From positions 124,001-188,000 of the forward strand of contig NZ_JPSL02000039.1 in the NCBI RefSeq assembly GCF_000771745.2: 64,000 bases of DNA, written 5' to 3'. The translations under genes and the position numbers were made by a program. Shown piece by piece: positions 1 to 8,807 of the stretch (the first letter of the stretch is position 1; every line of letters starts with the position of its first letter). This DNA is from Thermus filiformis. Its GTDB lineage: Bacteria > Deinococcota > Deinococci > Deinococcales > Thermaceae. The notes beneath the pieces were generated by a model that did no database searches, had not been told where the DNA came from, and saw only the letters and a program-made list of their open reading frames with translations.

Positions 1-37
1 GCTTGTGAAAAGGATGAGGAAAAAGCCCCAAGCCTCC

Positions 38-988
38 TTAATCCTCCCGCCAGGCCCCCAGGCGGCGGAAGCGGCGGTACCGGTCCTGGTAGAGCTCTTC
101 CGGGGAGAGGCCCGAAAGCTCCCTTAGGGTCTCCAGAAGGGCCTCCTTCAGGGTGCGGTAGAGGGCCCCCGGGTCCTTGTGGGCCCCGCCCAGGGGCTCG
201 GGGACGATCCGGTCCACCACCCCCAGCTCCAAAAGGTCCCGGGCGGTGAGCTTGAGGGCCTGGGCCGCCTTGGGGGCCTCCTTGGCGTCCCGCCAGAGGA
301 TGGCCGCGCAGGACTCGGGGCTGATCACCGAGTACCAGGCGTTCTCCAGGATGAGGACCCGGTTGGCCACCCCGATGGCCAGGGCCCCTCCGCTTCCCCC
401 CTCGCCCAGGACCACGGCCACGGCGGGCACCCGGAGGCGGCCCATCCGCTGGATGCTCTGGGCGATGACCCAGGCCTGGCCCCGCTCCTCCGCCGAGACC
501 CCCGGGTAGGCCCCCGGGGTGTCTATGAAGGCGAGGAAGGGGAGGCCGAACCGGTCCGCCAGGTCCATCATCCGCATGGCCTTCCGGTACCCCTCGGGGT
601 GGGGCATGCCGAAGTTGCGCTGGAGGTTCTCCTTGGTGTCCCGGCCCTTCTGGTGGCCTACCACCACCACCTTCTGCCCCTCCAGGAGGGCCAGCCCCCC
701 CACGATGGCCGGGTCGTCGGCGAAGGCCCGGTCCCCGTGGAGCTCAAAGAAGCCGGTGAAGACGTTCTCTAAAACGTCCAAGGTGGTGGGCCGGCCCTGA
801 ACGCGGGCCAGCTGGACCCTCTGCCAGGGGGTAAGGTCCCGGTAGGTCTCCTCCTTGAGGCGCTGGAGCCGCTCCTCCAGGGCGCGGATCTCCGCCTCGA
901 GGTCCACCCCCGTGGACTCGGCCGTCCGCTTGAGCTCGGCCAGGCGGGCCTCGAGCTCCTCTATGGGGCGCTCAAACTCCAGCGGCAT
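38..988 (-). CDS. accA: Acetyl-CoA carboxylase carboxyltransferase, alpha subunit
   Basis: With AccD this cytosolic enzyme moves the carboxyl group from carboxybiotin to acetyl-CoA, making malonyl-CoA for fatty acid synthesis. The 316 residues match the usual family length. A charged helical N-terminus (about 1-50) precedes a crotonase-fold domain, with the glycine-rich oxyanion motif [10 protein letters not shown] at about 195-204. The ATG start lies inside the last 17 nt of accD, so the two subunits are probably translationally coupled. It is the last gene of a leftward unit that also holds a LytM peptidase and pyrimidine-nucleoside phosphorylase. Biotin carboxylase and BCCP are not in the window. 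Confidence 0.96.
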   Translation of the reverse strand: MPLEFERPIEELEARLAELKRTAESTGVDLEAEIRALEERLQRLKEETYRDLTPWQRVQLARVQGRPTTLDVLENVFTGFFELHGDRAFADDPAIVGGLALLEGQKVVVVGHQKGRDTKENLQRNFGMPHPEGYRKAMRMMDLADRFGLPFLAFIDTPGAYPGVSAEERGQAWVIAQSIQRMGRLRVPAVAVVLGEGGSGGALAIGVANRVLILENAWYSVISPESCAAILWRDAKEAPKAAQALKLTARDLLELGVVDRIVPEPLGGAHKDPGALYRTLKEALLETLRELSGLSPEELYQDRYRRFRRLGAWRED

Positions 989-1832
989 CCGCCCTCCCCT
1001 CCGGGTGGAGCAGGCGCAGAACGTGGGCCACCTCTTCCTTCAGCCGCCTGCGGTCCGTGACCCGGTCCAGCATGCCGTGCTTCAGAAGGAACTCCGAGCG
1101 CTGGAACCCCTCGGGGAGCTCCTGGCGGATGGTCTGGCGGATGACCCGGGGGCCGGCAAAGCCGATGAGGGCCCCGGGCTCGGCGAAGATCACGTCCGCC
1201 AGGGCGGCGAAGCTGGCCGTCACCCCCCCGGTGGTGGGGTCGGTGAGGACGGCCACGTAGGGAAGCCGCTTCTCCCAAACCCGGTCCAGGGTCATGACCG
1301 TCTTGGCCATCTGCATGAGGGAGAGGGCCGCCTCCTGCATCCGGGCCCCCCCCGAGGCGGCCACGACGACCAGGGCCCGCCCCTCCTCTGCCGCCCTTTC
1401 CGCCCCCCGGGCGATCTCCTCCCCCACCACGCTCCCCATGGACCCCCCGGCGAAGGCGTAGTCCATGACCAGGAGGACCGCCGGCACCCCCCCGATGGTG
1501 CAGGTGCCCCCCAAAATGGCGTCCTTCCGCCCCGTCTCCTCCTGGTAGGCCCGGAGGCGCTCGGCGTAGGGCTTGGTGTCCACGAAGCCCAGGGGGTCCA
1601 GGGGGGCGAGGCGGGTGGTCTCCTGGAAGGTGCCGGCGTCGGCTAGCATCTCCACCCGCTCCCCGGCGGAAAGCCGGTGGTGGTGGCCGCACCGGGGACA
1701 GACCTTAAGGTTTTGCAAGAACTCCTTCTTGTAAAGCTGGGCCCCACAGGCCTCGCACTTGGTCCAGAGCTCGGGCACGTCCTTGGCCCCGCCCTGGGGC
1801 TTCTTGCGCCGGAAAAGCCGTTCTAGCGCCAC
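972..1832 (-). CDS. accD: Acetyl-CoA carboxylase carboxyltransferase, beta subunit
   Basis: Beta half of the carboxyltransferase that makes malonyl-CoA. The 286 residues begin with a four-cysteine zinc ribbon (CEAC at 26-29 and CPRC at 45-48), followed by a crotonase-like domain containing the acyl-CoA site. The start is GTG. It overlaps the end of the upstream LytM-type gene by 10 nt and the start of accA by 17 nt, so the three are almost certainly co-transcribed. Length and zinc ligands look intact. Confidence 0.96.
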   Translation of the reverse strand: MALERLFRRKKPQGGAKDVPELWTKCEACGAQLYKKEFLQNLKVCPRCGHHHRLSAGERVEMLADAGTFQETTRLAPLDPLGFVDTKPYAERLRAYQEETGRKDAILGGTCTIGGVPAVLLVMDYAFAGGSMGSVVGEEIARGAERAAEEGRALVVVAASGGARMQEAALSLMQMAKTVMTLDRVWEKRLPYVAVLTDPTTGGVTASFAALADVIFAEPGALIGFAGPRVIRQTIRQELPEGFQRSEFLLKHGMLDRVTDRRRLKEEVAHVLRLLHPEGRADAAGV

Positions 1833-2653
1833 GCTTCACCCCCTAAGAGATAAGGCCAGGGGTCCAGGGCCACCCCATCCCGGTAAAGGCCGAAGTGGAG
1901 GTGGTAGCCGGTGGAGCGGCCGGTGGAGCCCACATAGCCCAGGACCTGGCCCCGGGCCACCCGCTCCCCGGGGCGGACGGCGAGGGCCTCGAGGTGGCCG
2001 TAGAGGGTCCGGTACCCGTCCGGGTGGGCGAGGAGGACGGCAAGCCCGTACACCCCCAAGGGCCCCGCCGCCTCCACCACCCCCTCCTTGACCGCCAGGA
2101 CCGGGCTCCCCGGGGGGGCGGCCAGGTCCAGGCCCTCGTGGAACTCCAGGCCGCCGCCGAAGGGGCTCGCCCGGTAGCCGAAGGGGGAGGAGACACGGAA
2201 GGGGACGGCCAAAGGCCAGCCGGGCCGCGCCGCCAGGGCGATCCGCTCGGCCAGCCACCCCTCCCGGGCACGGGCCTCCCGCGCCCGCAGAAGGGCGGCC
2301 TCCACCTCGTAGGCCTGGAGGGTCAGGTCCAGGGCCAGGGCGTGCACCTCCGTCCAGCCCGAGGCATGGAGGCCCTGCCCCCCGCCCTGCCCTTCCGGTG
2401 GAAGGCCCGCCTTCTCCTTCAGCTTCTCCAGAAGCTCCTTAAGCCGCAAAACCTCCTCCTTGGCCCGCCGGGCCTCCTCCAGGAGGGCTTTGTTCTCCGC
2501 CCGCTGGGCCTCGAGCTGGAAGGAAAGCCGCTCCACCTCCCCCCTCAGCCCGGCCACCTCCTTCCCCAGGGCCGAGAGGCGGGGAAGGAGAAGGAGAAGG
2601 GCCAGCCCCCCGCCCACCGCCGCCCCCAGGAGGAAGACCAGAGCCCGCGACAC
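1823..2653 (-). CDS. M23-family (LytM) murein peptidase with coiled coil
   Basis: Membrane-anchored peptidoglycan hydrolase or hydrolase activator, inferred from fold. A signal-anchor helix (about 4-24) is followed by a coiled coil (about 27-82) and a C-terminal LytM domain. All metal and catalytic positions are visible: H172 and D176 in FHEGLD, H220 in YGHLE, and H251/H253 in HLHFG. This suggests a catalytically competent enzyme rather than an EnvC/NlpD-like degenerate activator. The GTG start has GGAG just upstream. It sits between pdp (10 nt) and accD (10-nt overlap). Its cell-wall substrate and any partner amidase cannot be told from sequence. Confidence 0.85.
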   Translation of the reverse strand: MSRALVFLLGAAVGGGLALLLLLPRLSALGKEVAGLRGEVERLSFQLEAQRAENKALLEEARRAKEEVLRLKELLEKLKEKAGLPPEGQGGGQGLHASGWTEVHALALDLTLQAYEVEAALLRAREARAREGWLAERIALAARPGWPLAVPFRVSSPFGYRASPFGGGLEFHEGLDLAAPPGSPVLAVKEGVVEAAGPLGVYGLAVLLAHPDGYRTLYGHLEALAVRPGERVARGQVLGYVGSTGRSTGYHLHFGLYRDGVALDPWPYLLGGEAWR

Positions 2654-2663
2654 CTCCGTAGGA

Positions 2664-3938
2664 CTATACCACGACCTCGAGCACCAGCTCCCCCCCCTCG
2701 GCCGGGCCCAGCCGGAGGGCGTTCTTCAGGTAAAGGGTGGCCTCCTCCAGCCCCTTTTGGCGGTGGTAGACGCGGAAGAGGGGCTCGCCCCTTTCCACCC
2801 GCTCCCCGGGCTTCTTGAGCACCTCCACCCCCACCCCATGGTCTATGGCCTCCCCCTTCTTCCGCCGGCCTCCCCCCAGGGCCAAGACGGCCAGGCCCAC
2901 CCGGTAGGCGTCCACCTCCGCCACCTCCCCCGCCTCCTCCGCCCGGACCTCCGCCACCTGGGGGGCGAGGGGGAGGAGGTCCGGGTCCTCCACCACCCGG
3001 GGGTCCCCCCCCTGGGCCTCGAGGAAGGCCCGGAACTTCTCCAGGGCGGCCCCGCTTTCCAGGGCCTTCCGGGCCAGGGCGGGGGGAAGGCCCTCCGCCT
3101 CCAAGGCCTCCTCCGCAAGCCGCAGGGCCAGGGCCGAAAGGTCCTGGGGGCCCTCCCCCCGGAGGGTCCGGAGGGCCTCCCGCACCTCTATGGCGTTCCC
3201 CACCGCCCGGCCCAGGGGGGCGTCCATCCGGGAGAGGACCGCCCGCACCCTCCGGCCTGCCCCCCGGCCGATGGCCACCATGGTCCGGGCCAGGGCCCGG
3301 GCCTCCTCCCGGGTCTTCATGAAGGCCCCCCGGCCCACCTTCACGTCCAAGACGATGGTCCTGGCCCCGGCGGCGAGCTTCTTGCTCATGATGGAGCTGG
3401 CGATCAGGGGGAGGCTTTCCACGGTGGCGGTCACGTCGCGCAGCGCATAAAGCTTCCCGTCCAGGGGGGCGAGGGCGGGGGACTGGCCGGCGATGACCAG
3501 GCCCACCCGCTCGGCCAGGCGCAGGAACTCCTCCTCGGAGAGTTCGGCCCGGAAGCCGGGGATGGACTCGAGCTTGTCAATCGTCCCCCCGGTGTGGGCC
3601 AGGCCCCGGCCCGACATCTTGGCCACCGTGCACCCCGCCGCCGCCAGGATGGGGGCCACCACCAGGGTGGTCTTGTCCCCCACCCCCCCGGAGGAGTGCT
3701 TGTCCACCGGGTGGGGGAGGTGGCTCAGGTCCAGCACCTTCCCGGAGTGGGCCATGACCCGGGTGAGGGCCAGGGTCTCCTCCTCGGTCATCCCCCGGAA
3801 GAAGACAGCCATGAGCCAGGCGGAGACCTGGTAGTCCGGGACCTCTCCCCCCAGGTAGCCCATGAGGAAGGCCCTGAGCTCCTCCTCGCCGTGGGCCAAG
3901 CCGTCCCGCTTGGCCTGGATGAACAAAACGGGGTTCAT
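2664..3938 (-). CDS. pdp: Pyrimidine-nucleoside (thymidine) phosphorylase
   Basis: Cytosolic salvage enzyme that splits uridine or thymidine with phosphate into base and (deoxy)ribose-1-phosphate. The 424 residues fit the family. The family signature is visible in [18 protein letters not shown], and the phosphate-binding segment [12 protein letters not shown] lies upstream. A C-terminal alpha/beta domain contains [12 protein letters not shown]. It is the first gene of the leftward unit leading to accDA. A TAGCAT box lies 6 nt before the ATG, which implies a leaderless mRNA. Choice between DeoA-type and broader Pdp specificity is uncertain. Confidence 0.92.
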   Translation of the reverse strand: MNPVLFIQAKRDGLAHGEEELRAFLMGYLGGEVPDYQVSAWLMAVFFRGMTEEETLALTRVMAHSGKVLDLSHLPHPVDKHSSGGVGDKTTLVVAPILAAAGCTVAKMSGRGLAHTGGTIDKLESIPGFRAELSEEEFLRLAERVGLVIAGQSPALAPLDGKLYALRDVTATVESLPLIASSIMSKKLAAGARTIVLDVKVGRGAFMKTREEARALARTMVAIGRGAGRRVRAVLSRMDAPLGRAVGNAIEVREALRTLRGEGPQDLSALALRLAEEALEAEGLPPALARKALESGAALEKFRAFLEAQGGDPRVVEDPDLLPLAPQVAEVRAEEAGEVAEVDAYRVGLAVLALGGGRRKKGEAIDHGVGVEVLKKPGERVERGEPLFRVYHRQKGLEEATLYLKNALRLGPAEGGELVLEVVV

Positions 3939-3944
3939 GCCCCC

Positions 3945-3954
3945 ATGCTACGCT
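3945..3954. promoter_or_regulatory. Interlocked divergent -10 boxes (pdp / Uma2)
   Basis: The 22-bp gap between pdp (-) and the Uma2 gene (+) contains TAGCAT on the minus strand (3945-3950) and TACGCT on the plus strand (3949-3954). They share the central TA. Each lies 6 nt before its start codon, so both transcripts would be leaderless. No good -35 boxes are evident; they would have to lie inside the opposite genes. Confidence 0.5.
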
Positions 3955-3960
3955 AAAGCC

Positions 3961-4482
3961 ATGGCCACCCGGTACCGGTTCGGGCTGGAGGAGTACGAGA
4001 GGCTCTTCCGCGGCGTAAAGAACGTGGAGCTTCTGGAAGGGGAGGTCTACCGGATGAGCCCTATCGGTCCCAAGCACGCCTGGAGCGTGGCCCGGCTTAG
4101 CCGGATCTTCACGGAGGCCCTGGGGAACCAGGCCGTGGTCTGGCCGCAAAACCCCATCCGCATCCCCCCCCACTCCGAGCCCCAGCCCGACCTGGCCCTC
4201 CTCCGGCCCAAGGACTACCGCGAGGCCCTTCCCACCCCTGAGGACGTCCTCCTGGTGGTGGAGGTGGCTGACGCCAGCCTGGACCACGACCAGGGCCTTA
4301 AGCTTTCCCTTTACGCCCAGGCCGGCATCCCCGAGGTATGGGTCCTGGACCTGAAGGCCAACCGCCTCCACGTCCACCGGGCCCCCAAGGCGGGGGTCTA
4401 CACGGAACACCGCATCCTCCTCCCCGGGGAGGCGGCCGAGCCCCTGGCCTTCCCCGGGGTGCGGGTCCTTTGGGAGGACTAG
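3961..4482 (+). CDS. Uma2-family PD-(D/E)XK protein
   Basis: Member of the Uma2 family, which has a restriction-endonuclease-like fold and is expanded in Thermus and cyanobacteria. Its biological role is not established. The 173 residues show the typical order: N-terminal YERLFRGVKNVELLEGEVYR, then PDLALL, then LLVVEVAD, the likely catalytic acidic positions, and a C-terminal VWVLDLKANRL. The ATG at 3961 was chosen because it matches family starts and follows a -10-like box by 6 nt; the upstream in-frame extension is non-coding. It ends convergently with fba, overlapping by 4 nt. Confidence 0.8.
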   Translation: MATRYRFGLEEYERLFRGVKNVELLEGEVYRMSPIGPKHAWSVARLSRIFTEALGNQAVVWPQNPIRIPPHSEPQPDLALLRPKDYREALPTPEDVLLVVEVADASLDHDQGLKLSLYAQAGIPEVWVLDLKANRLHVHRAPKAGVYTEHRILLPGEAAEPLAFPGVRVLWED

Positions 4483-5396
4483 GCCTTCCCCACGGAGCCG
4501 AAAAGCTCCATGCGGCTTTTCACCACCTCCTTCACCGCCTCCCGGGCCGGCCCCAGGTACTTCCTGGGGTCAAACTCCTTGGGGTTTTTGTTCAGGCCCT
4601 CCCGGACCAGGGCGGTGAAGGCCAGGCGGAGGTCGGTGTCGGTGTTGATCTTGGCCACTCCCAAGGCAATGGCCTTCTTGATGTCCTCGGGGTGGATTCC
4701 CGCCGCCTCCCCGATCTCGCCGCCTGCGGCCCGGAAGCGCTCCACGAGCTCCGGGGGCACGGCGCTCGCCCCGTGGAGGACCAAAGGGGCGGGAACGAGC
4801 GCGGCGATCCGCTCCAGCCGGGGGTGGTCAATGAAGGGGCGCCCCTTCCCCTTGTAGGCCCCGTGGCTGGTGCCGATGGCCACGGCCAGGTAGTCGGCCC
4901 CGGTGCGCTCCATGAAGATCCGGGCCTCCTCGGGGTTGGTGAGGAGGGCATCCTTCTCGTCCACGGCCACGTGCTCCTCAATCCCCGCGAGCCGCCCGAG
5001 CTCCGCCTCCACCGTCACCCCCACGGCGTGGGCCGCCTCCACCACCCGCCGCGTCTCCCGCACGTTGGTCTCAAAGTCCTCGTGGGACTTGTCAATCATC
5101 ACGCTGGTGAAGCCCAGGCGGAGGGCCAGGAGGACGCTTTCGTAGCTCGAGCCGTGGTCCAGGTGGACCGCCACGGGCACCCGGGCGTCCCGGGCGAGCT
5201 CCTGCACCAGAGTGGCCAGGGCCTTCCCCCCGTACTTCAAGGCCCCCTCGGAAAGGGCCAGGATCACCGGGCTTCGCATCTCCTCGGCGGCCTCGAGGAT
5301 GGCCTGGGTGAACTCCATGTTGTTGGTGTTGAAGGCCCCGACCCCGTACCCTTCCGCCCGCGCCTTCTTGAGGATCTCCAAACCCGTCACCAGCAT
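4479..5396 (-). CDS. fba: Class II fructose-1,6-bisphosphate aldolase
   Basis: Zinc-dependent aldolase that interconverts fructose-1,6-bisphosphate with glyceraldehyde-3-phosphate and dihydroxyacetone phosphate. The 305 residues begin MLVTGLEILKKARAEG. Zinc-ligand segments are VHLDHGSS, and the later GTSHGAYKG and LHGASAVP. The ATG at 5396 is preceded by GGAGG at 6 nt and a perfect TATAAT box. The longer in-frame extension upstream is translated octamer repeat and was rejected. The neighbouring pilT gene upstream is separated by the repeat array, so fba appears to be its own transcription unit. Confidence 0.95.
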   Translation of the reverse strand: MLVTGLEILKKARAEGYGVGAFNTNNMEFTQAILEAAEEMRSPVILALSEGALKYGGKALATLVQELARDARVPVAVHLDHGSSYESVLLALRLGFTSVMIDKSHEDFETNVRETRRVVEAAHAVGVTVEAELGRLAGIEEHVAVDEKDALLTNPEEARIFMERTGADYLAVAIGTSHGAYKGKGRPFIDHPRLERIAALVPAPLVLHGASAVPPELVERFRAAGGEIGEAAGIHPEDIKKAIALGVAKINTDTDLRLAFTALVREGLNKNPKEFDPRKYLGPAREAVKEVVKSRMELFGSVGKA

Positions 5397-5412
5397 ATTC
5401 GCCTCCAACGGG

Positions 5413-5418
5413 ATTATA
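5413..5418 (-). promoter_or_regulatory. fba promoter -10 box
   Basis: The minus strand reads TATAAT, a perfect consensus, 16 nt before the fba ATG. The expected -35 position falls in the octamer repeat array (CCTCAT at a 17-bp spacing), which is a poor match. The array may therefore influence this promoter. Confidence 0.65.
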
Positions 5419-5427
5419 CCGGGGGGG

Positions 5428-5624
5428 ATGAAGCGATGAGGCGATGAAGCGATGAAGCCATGAAGCGATGAAGCGGTGAGGCGATGAAGCGATGGGGTTT
5501 CCCCACTTCCTGACTTCACCACTTCACCACTTCTTCGCTTCACCGCTTCACCACTTCACCACTTCACCGCTTCACCGCTTCACCACTTCACCACTTCACC
5601 GCTTCACCGCTTCTTCACTTCACC
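5428..5624. repeat. Octamer repeat array with inverted halves, copy 1
   Basis: The left half is a run of GAAGCGAT variants (GAGGCGAT, GAAGCCAT, GAAGCGGT). After a short unique centre (GGGGTTTCCCCACTTCCTGA) the right half is a run of TTCACCGC and TTCACCAC units. The right half is close to the reverse complement of the left, so a transcript could fold into a long imperfect hairpin. It fills the whole pilT-fba gap. A homologous array in opposite orientation lies at 21978-22145. Confidence 0.85.
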
Positions 5625-5625
5625 C

Positions 5626-6717
5626 CTAATACGCCTGCCCCGTGGTCTTGGTGAGGAGGAGGCGGAACTCGTGCGGGCTGGTGGCGGCGGCCAGGGCGTC
5701 TTCCATGCTGATGAGCCCCTCCTGGTAAAGCTGGACCAGGTGCTGGTCAAAGGTGCGCATGCCCAACGCACCCCCCTCCATCATGGCCTCCTTGATCTGG
5801 GGGGTCTTCTCCTCGTCCTTGATGAGCTCCCGGATGTAGGGGGTGGCCAGGAGGACCTCCAGGGCCAGAACCCGCCCCTGCCCGTCCGCCCGGGGCAGAA
5901 GCCTCTGGGAGAGGATGCCCAGAAGGCTTTCCGAAAGGAGGATCCGGATCTGCTGGTGCTCGTGCAGGGGGAAGAAGTCTATGATCCGGTTGATGGTCCG
6001 CCCCGCGTCCAGGGTGTGGAGGGTGGAGAGGACCAGGTGCCCGGTCTGGGCGGCCATGATGGCCGCCTCCACCGTCTCCCGGTCCCGCATCTCCCCGATC
6101 AGGATCACGTCCGGGTCCTGGCGCAGGGCGTACTTGAGGCCGGAGTAGAAGCTGTCCGTGTCCAGCCCCACCTCCCGCTGCACCACCAGGCTCTTCTTGT
6201 GCTTGTGCAAAAACTCAATGGGGTCCTCAATGGTGATGATGTTCTTGGCGTAGTGGAGGTTGATGTGGTCAATGAGGGCGGCCAGGGTGGTGCTCTTGCC
6301 CGACCCTGTGGGGCCGGTGACCAGGACGAGCCCCCGCTCCTGGGCCCCTAGGCGCTCCATCACCTCCCGGGGCAGGCCCAGGGCCTCAAAGCTGGGGATG
6401 GCCTCCGAGACCACCCGCATCACCAAGCCCAGGCTCCCCCGCTGCCTCAGGAGGTTGCAGCGGAAGCGGGCCACCCCGGGGATGGTGTAGGCGAAGTCCA
6501 TCTCCTTGCGGTACTCCAGCTCCTCCAGCTGCTCCGGCTTCAGGATGGCCCGGGCGATGGCCTCGAGGTCCTGGGGGGTGAGGGGCTTGTTGCCGAAGGG
6601 CCGGAGCTTCCCGTCCACCCGGACGGTGGGCGGGGCCCCCGCCTGGAGGTGGATGTCCGAGGCCCGGGCCTGGACCATGGCCTTGAAGAGCTCCACCAGG
6701 GACTGGGGCGTGTTCAC
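5626..6717 (-). CDS. pilT: Type IV pilus retraction ATPase PilT
   Basis: Hexameric cytoplasmic ATPase that powers pilus disassembly for twitching motility and contributes to DNA uptake. The 363 residues have an N-terminal PAS-like domain (starting SLVELFKAMVQARASDIHLQ) and a RecA-like core. Visible motifs are Walker A GPTGSGKST, the Asp-box region around TIEDPIEF, Walker B ILIGEMRDRET and the His box STLHTLDA. Its start overlaps the panC stop (ATGA), so it is co-transcribed with panC. The other pilus motor genes are not in the window. Thermus carries more than one PilT-like ATPase, and which one this is cannot be settled here. Confidence 0.93.
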   Translation of the reverse strand: MNTPQSLVELFKAMVQARASDIHLQAGAPPTVRVDGKLRPFGNKPLTPQDLEAIARAILKPEQLEELEYRKEMDFAYTIPGVARFRCNLLRQRGSLGLVMRVVSEAIPSFEALGLPREVMERLGAQERGLVLVTGPTGSGKSTTLAALIDHINLHYAKNIITIEDPIEFLHKHKKSLVVQREVGLDTDSFYSGLKYALRQDPDVILIGEMRDRETVEAAIMAAQTGHLVLSTLHTLDAGRTINRIIDFFPLHEHQQIRILLSESLLGILSQRLLPRADGQGRVLALEVLLATPYIRELIKDEEKTPQIKEAMMEGGALGMRTFDQHLVQLYQEGLISMEDALAAATSPHEFRLLLTKTTGQAY

Positions 6718-7541
6718 GGGTACACCTCCAGGTTGTCAATGAGGCGGGCCTCCGGGAAGCGGCCGGCCACCAGGCCCCGCGCCCCCTTCACCCAGTCGGA
6801 GAGGGGCAGGAGGGTCTCGGGGTGGACGATGGCCAGGTAGTCCTTGCGGAACTCGGGCACCTCCGCCAAAACCCCCTCGCCCGCCCGCAGGGCCTCGGCC
6901 ACGCTCCCTCCCCTTAGGGCCACCTCCCGCATGGCCGAAAGGGCCCGGAAGAGGACGGGGGCCTTCCTCCGGGTCTCGGGGGAGAGGTAGACGTTGCGGC
7001 TGGAGAGGGCCAGGCCGTCCTCCTCCCGCACCGTGGGCACCCCCACCACCTCGAGGGGAAAGCCCAGGTCCCGCACCATCTTGCGGACCACCAGAAGCTG
7101 CTGGTAGTCCTTCTCGCCGAAGTAGGCCCTCCTGGGGCCCACCAGGAGGAAGAGCTTGGCCACCACCGTGGCCACCCCTTGGAAGTGGCCGGGCCGGACC
7201 TCCCCCTCCCAGAGGGCGGTCAGGGGGCCTTCCACCGCGACCCGGCTGGAGAAGCCCGGGGGGTAGATCTCCTCCACGCTGGGGGCGAAGAGGAGGTCCG
7301 CCCCCGCCTCCTCCAGGAGCCTGGCGTCCCGCTCCAGGTCCCGGGGGTAGCGGGCGAAGTCCTCCTGAGGCCCGAACTGCAAGGGGTTGACGAAGATGGA
7401 GACCACCACGAAGGGGTTCTCCGCCCGGGCCCTTTCCACCAAGGCCAGGTGCCCCCGGTGGAGGTAGCCCATGGTGGGCACGAACCCCACCCCCTGGGGC
7501 AGGTGGGCCCGGAGCTCGGCCGCCGTGCGCGCGATCCTCAT
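6714..7541 (-). CDS. panC: Pantothenate synthetase
   Basis: ATP-dependent ligase joining pantoate and beta-alanine to make pantothenate, a CoA precursor. The 275 residues carry VPTMGYLHRGHLALV with the HIGH-like nucleotide site, FVNPLQFGPQEDF, and the KMSKS-like region near LALSSRNVYLS. It is the first gene of a panC-pilT pair. panD, which makes beta-alanine, lies far away at 58.1 kb. GAGG lies close before the ATG, and a symmetric TATACT box at 7589-7594 could drive it through a leader of about 45 nt holding a GC hairpin. Confidence 0.95.
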   Translation of the reverse strand: MRIARTAAELRAHLPQGVGFVPTMGYLHRGHLALVERARAENPFVVVSIFVNPLQFGPQEDFARYPRDLERDARLLEEAGADLLFAPSVEEIYPPGFSSRVAVEGPLTALWEGEVRPGHFQGVATVVAKLFLLVGPRRAYFGEKDYQQLLVVRKMVRDLGFPLEVVGVPTVREEDGLALSSRNVYLSPETRRKAPVLFRALSAMREVALRGGSVAEALRAGEGVLAEVPEFRKDYLAIVHPETLLPLSDWVKGARGLVAGRFPEARLIDNLEVYP

Positions 7542-7585
7542 ATTCCTCTACGCCTTTCCCCCCGCAAAGCCGGGGGCGTCCCGCC

Positions 7586-7599
7586 CCCAGTATACTGGG
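7586..7599. promoter_or_regulatory. Palindromic -10 box between panC and membrane gene
   Basis: CCCAGTATACTGGG is a perfect 14-bp palindrome, so TATACT is present on both strands. On the plus strand it lies 7 nt before the GTG of the small membrane protein, giving a leaderless mRNA. On the minus strand it would start a leader of about 45 nt before panC that can fold GGGGGCGGGACGCCCCC. Confidence 0.5.
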
Positions 7600-7603
7600 C
7601 GGC

Positions 7604-7885
7604 GTGGGCAAGAAGAAGCGCGAGGAGAAGCTGAAAAAGAAGCTCTTGGCCGAGTGGGAGGCGAAAAGACCCAAGACCCTGAGGCAGGCCCTCCCCTACC
7701 TGCCGGGCCTCTTCCTGCGCACCCTTTTGGTCATCATGGGGCTCACCCTGGCCATGGCCCTTTTGAGCCTGGCGGGGCTCACCTTTTTCACCAACTTCTG
7801 GGTGCAGATGGGGGTCTATCTGGTGGGCTACCTGCTCCTGCAGCGCTTCATCCTGGGACCCCTGGCCCCACCCCGGGTAAAATGA
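7604..7885 (+). CDS. Small two-helix membrane protein, unknown function
   Basis: 93 residues: a very basic N-terminus (MGKKKREEKLKKKLL) and two hydrophobic helices, about 40-63 and 68-87, with no recognised domain. The start is GTG, placed 7 nt after a TATACT box, so translation is probably leaderless. It is 4 nt upstream of a Uma2 gene and probably co-transcribed with it. The positive-inside rule would put the N-terminus in the cytoplasm. No function is proposed. Confidence 0.7.
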   Translation: MGKKKREEKLKKKLLAEWEAKRPKTLRQALPYLPGLFLRTLLVIMGLTLAMALLSLAGLTFFTNFWVQMGVYLVGYLLLQRFILGPLAPPRVK

Positions 7886-7889
7886 GGGG

Positions 7890-8441
7890 GTGTCCGAGCC
7901 CGCCCAGGAGCTTTGGCCCCTTTCCCTCGAGGCCTACCTGGCCTGGGAGGCGAAGAGCCCTCTCCGCCACGAGCTGGTGGGGGGGTTTCCCCGGGCCATG
8001 GCCGGGGCGAGCCGCCGCCACAACCTCCTGGTCGCCGCTTTGGTGGCCGCCCTCTTCCCCCTGGCCCGGGCCCGGGGATGCCGGGTCCACGCCGAGACCT
8101 TCAAGCTCAAGGTGGGGCCGGACACCCTCTACTACCCGGACCTGATGGTGGTCTATACGCCCCCCGGGGAGAACCCCTACTACGAGGAGGACGCCTGTTT
8201 GGTGGTGGAGGTCCTCTCCCCCTCCACCGAGAGCCAGGACCGCTGGGAGAAGATGCGGGCCTACCTGGGGCTCCCCGGCCTTCAGGCCTACCTCCTCCTG
8301 AACCCGGAGCAAAAGGGCCTCGAGGGGTACTTCCGCGAAGAGGAGGGCTTCGCCTACCGCCGCTACGCCGAAGGACGGGTCCTCCTCCCCTGCCTCGAGG
8401 GGCCTTTGGACCTGGAGGACCTCTACCAGGCCCTGGCCTGA
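7890..8441 (+). CDS. Uma2-family PD-(D/E)XK protein
   Basis: Second Uma2-family protein (183 residues, GTG start). Conserved blocks are LRHELVGGFPRAMAGASRRH near the N-terminus, YYPDLMVVY with the first acidic residue, and CLVVEVLSPSTESQDR with the second, followed by a lysine-containing helix and YLLLNPEQKGLEGY. It closely resembles the copy at 19968-20525 and differs more from the one at 3961-4482. The nuclease fold is known for the family; activity and role are not. It ends 18 nt from convergent rsfS. Confidence 0.8.
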   Translation: MSEPAQELWPLSLEAYLAWEAKSPLRHELVGGFPRAMAGASRRHNLLVAALVAALFPLARARGCRVHAETFKLKVGPDTLYYPDLMVVYTPPGENPYYEEDACLVVEVLSPSTESQDRWEKMRAYLGLPGLQAYLLLNPEQKGLEGYFREEEGFAYRRYAEGRVLLPCLEGPLDLEDLYQALA

Positions 8442-8459
8442 TACCACCCCAGCGTGGTC

Positions 8460-8798
8460 CTAGACCCTTTCCGCGTCGGCCCAGAAGCCCTCGAGGTCGT
8501 AGAAGGCCCGGGCCTCCCGGCTCATCAGGTGGACCACCACCTCCCCGTAGTCCAGGACCACCCAGCGGGGGCTTTTACCCGCGGAGCGGGGCCGGAGGGA
8601 AAGCTCGCGGAGCTTCTCCTCCAGGTGGTTCTCCAGGGCCTGAAGATGAGGGGCGCTCTGGGCGGTGGCGATGACGAAGTAGTCCAGGGTGTCCGAGACC
8701 TTGGTCAGGTCCAGGGCCACCACGTCCTCTGCCTTTTTCTCGGAAAGCACCTCTTTAATCCGGCCTACCAGGGCTAAGACCTCCTTTGGCTTGACCAT
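8460..8798 (-). CDS. rsfS: Ribosomal silencing factor RsfS
   Basis: Iojap/RsfS protein that binds ribosomal protein L14 and blocks subunit joining when nutrients are low (known for the family). The 112 residues show the hallmark segments DVVALDLTKVSDTLDYFVIATA and WVVLDYGEVVVHLMSREARAFYDLEGFW. It is the last gene of the leftward rplU-rpmA-obgE-nadD-yqeK-lcp-rsfS unit. The nadD-yqeK-rsfS order is conserved in many bacteria, which supports both identity and operon structure. Confidence 0.94.
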   Translation of the reverse strand: MVKPKEVLALVGRIKEVLSEKKAEDVVALDLTKVSDTLDYFVIATAQSAPHLQALENHLEEKLRELSLRPRSAGKSPRWVVLDYGEVVVHLMSREARAFYDLEGFWADAERV

Positions 8799-8807
8799 CC
8801 GCCCTCA

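Noticed and set aside
4479-5543. N-terminal extension of Fba to residue 354
   Set aside because: The extra 49 residues are translated octamer repeats, lie upstream of the TATAAT box, and are not in the family.
5428-5624. CRISPR array
   Set aside because: The unit is only 8 bp, contiguous and degenerate, with no unique spacers and no cas genes. The same holds for 21978-22145.
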